A DNA stretch of 64,000 nt from Cellvibrio sp. UBA7661 (GTDB taxonomy: Bacteria > Pseudomonadota > Gammaproteobacteria > Pseudomonadales > Cellvibrionaceae), in NCBI GenBank assembly GCA_002483365.1, contig DLHT01000018.1, forward strand, positions 14,372 to 78,371, in the 5' to 3' direction. Shown piece by piece: positions 63,051 to 64,000 of this stretch. Each line of letters starts with the position of its first letter. The stretch's first letter is position 1. The notes under the pieces were generated by a model. That model had not been told where the DNA came from and made no database searches. It saw only the letters and a program-made list of their open reading frames with translations. The translations under genes were made by a program, and so were the position numbers.

Positions 63051-63971
63051 ATGAGTTTTAAGTCCATGAAAGAGTTACACGAACGCAAAGACCGCCTCGA
63101 ATTCAACAAACTGCAAAAGCGTCTACGTCGCCTTACGGGTTCAGCAATTGTTGATTACAACATGATTGAAGATGGCGACAAGGTGATGGTGTGCTTGTCG
63201 GGTGGTAAAGACTCTTACACCATGTTGGATATTTTGATGAGCCTGCAAAAAACTGCTCCTATTTCATTTGAGCTGGTGGCGGTTAATATGGACCAAAAAC
63301 AACCTGGATTTCCTGAGCATGTGTTGCCTCAATATCTTGAGCAGTTAGGAGTGCCGTATCATATTATCGAGCGTGATACCTACAGTATCGTCAAAGAGGT
63401 CGTCCCCGAAGGAAAGACGACTTGTGGACTTTGCTCGCGTTTACGCAGGGGAACCTTGTATGGTTTTGCTGATGAAATTGGCGCGACCAAAATCGCACTG
63501 GGGCACCATCGCGACGATATTATTGAAACTCTTTTTTTGAATATGTTCTTTGGCGGAAAACTAAAAGCAATGCCGCCTAAGCTGCTATCTGATGACAAAC
63601 GCAATATTGTTATTCGGCCGCTTAGTTATTGCTCCGAAGAAGATATTGCACAGTTTGCAGAGATGAAAGGATTTCCTATTATTCCGTGCAACCTGTGCGG
63701 CTCACAGGAGAATCTACAGCGTCAAGTAGTAAAAGATATGCTGCAGCAATGGGAAAAGCAGTTCCCAGGGCGCACAGAAACGATTTTTTCAGCTATTCGT
63801 AATGTGCAGCCATCACAATTGGCAGATTTAAATTTATTCAACTTTACTGATCTTGAAATTAATAAAAATGCGCAATCAGAAGATGATGCCGATGACTCCT
63901 GTGGTATCGCACCGCAGCTAAAACCTTCCGATTCGGGCGTGCAATATGTAGATGTTTTGGATGTGCATTGA
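63051..63971 (+). CDS. ttcA: tRNA 2-thiocytidine biosynthesis protein TtcA
   Basis: TtcA adds sulfur to cytidine 32 of tRNA using ATP and an iron-sulfur cluster. The 306-residue product has the PP-loop VCLSGGKDSYTMLD and two CxxC pairs (TTCGLCSRLRRG and PCNLCGSQ) that hold the cluster, plus GHHRDDIIETLFLNMF. I chose ATG 63051 (MSFKSMKEL); ATG 63066 is an alternative and no ribosome site decides. The C-terminal ~50 residues are an acidic extension. It is divergent from the PilZ gene. Confidence 0.95.
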   Translation: MSFKSMKELHERKDRLEFNKLQKRLRRLTGSAIVDYNMIEDGDKVMVCLSGGKDSYTMLDILMSLQKTAPISFELVAVNMDQKQPGFPEHVLPQYLEQLGVPYHIIERDTYSIVKEVVPEGKTTCGLCSRLRRGTLYGFADEIGATKIALGHHRDDIIETLFLNMFFGGKLKAMPPKLLSDDKRNIVIRPLSYCSEEDIAQFAEMKGFPIIPCNLCGSQENLQRQVVKDMLQQWEKQFPGRTETIFSAIRNVQPSQLADLNLFNFTDLEINKNAQSEDDADDSCGIAPQLKPSDSGVQYVDVLDVH

Positions 63972-64000
63972 TTCAGAAAAATAGACTCATAAAACAAAAA

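Noticed and set aside
1..64000. tRNA, rRNA, CRISPR array, insertion sequence, integrase or prophage genes
   Set aside because: I looked for direct-repeat arrays, T-loop patterns, transposase motifs and phage structural proteins and saw none that hold up.

Overview
The window comes from a motile gammaproteobacterium of moderate G+C. The likely group is Cellvibrionaceae or a close relative. This rests on the flagellar gene order (flgN-flgM-flgA-cheV-cheR-flgB...flgL), the cmoA/cmoB and ttcA tRNA-modification genes, the long-chain flavodoxin, and a large secreted ThuA/sugar-dehydrogenase lipoprotein typical of polysaccharide degraders. The genus is inferred and was not tested.

Region 1 (1-29,100) is a continuous flagellar locus. 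On the minus strand lie flgA, flgM and flgN. On the plus strand lie cheV-cheR, flgBCDE, flgFGHIJKL, a FliT-like chaperone gene, flagellin 1, flaG, flagellin 2, a MASE1-CHASE-PAS histidine kinase gene and fliD. The promoters form a readable hierarchy. There are RpoN (sigma-54) sites before flgB and flgF and a weaker one before flagellin 2. FliA (sigma-28) sites, all with the same spacing, lie before flgM, cheV, flagellin 1 and fliD. The exported axial proteins (hook, both hook-associated proteins, both flagellins, cap) are all unusually long, and FlgL carries a clear internal tandem duplication.

Region 2 (29,200-35,200) holds a divergent CMP-sialic-acid-synthetase-like gene, a coiled-coil lipoprotein gene, the electron-transfer-flavoprotein pair etfB-etfA, a DUF2788 membrane protein gene, and a hybrid histidine-kinase-like protein. 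That last protein has lost its phosphorylatable His and the Asp of its first receiver but keeps an intact final receiver.

Region 3 (35,300-45,600) holds a 1173-residue lipoprotein that fuses ThuA, sugar dehydrogenase, PKD and cytochrome c. It is followed by a diguanylate cyclase, a CpxRA-like two-component system with a divergent CpxP/Spy-like gene, flavodoxin, and cmoA-cmoB.

Region 4 (45,600-52,700) is a run of signalling genes on the plus strand: EAL-CBS-GGDEF, REC-TPR, a soluble histidine kinase, an FHA membrane protein, a DUF5610 protein and a small glutaredoxin-like protein. It is the best candidate in this window for an undescribed signalling module.

Region 5 (52,800-64,000) is mostly housekeeping: an Lrp/AsnC regulator, adk, tsaB, an M18 aminopeptidase, a cyclic-nucleotide-binding/rhodanese-like protein, trpS, bioA, a PAS-containing (Aer-like) chemoreceptor, a PilZ protein and ttcA.

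I saw no rRNA, tRNA, CRISPR array, insertion sequence or prophage. All calls are from reading the sequence; no database search was run.
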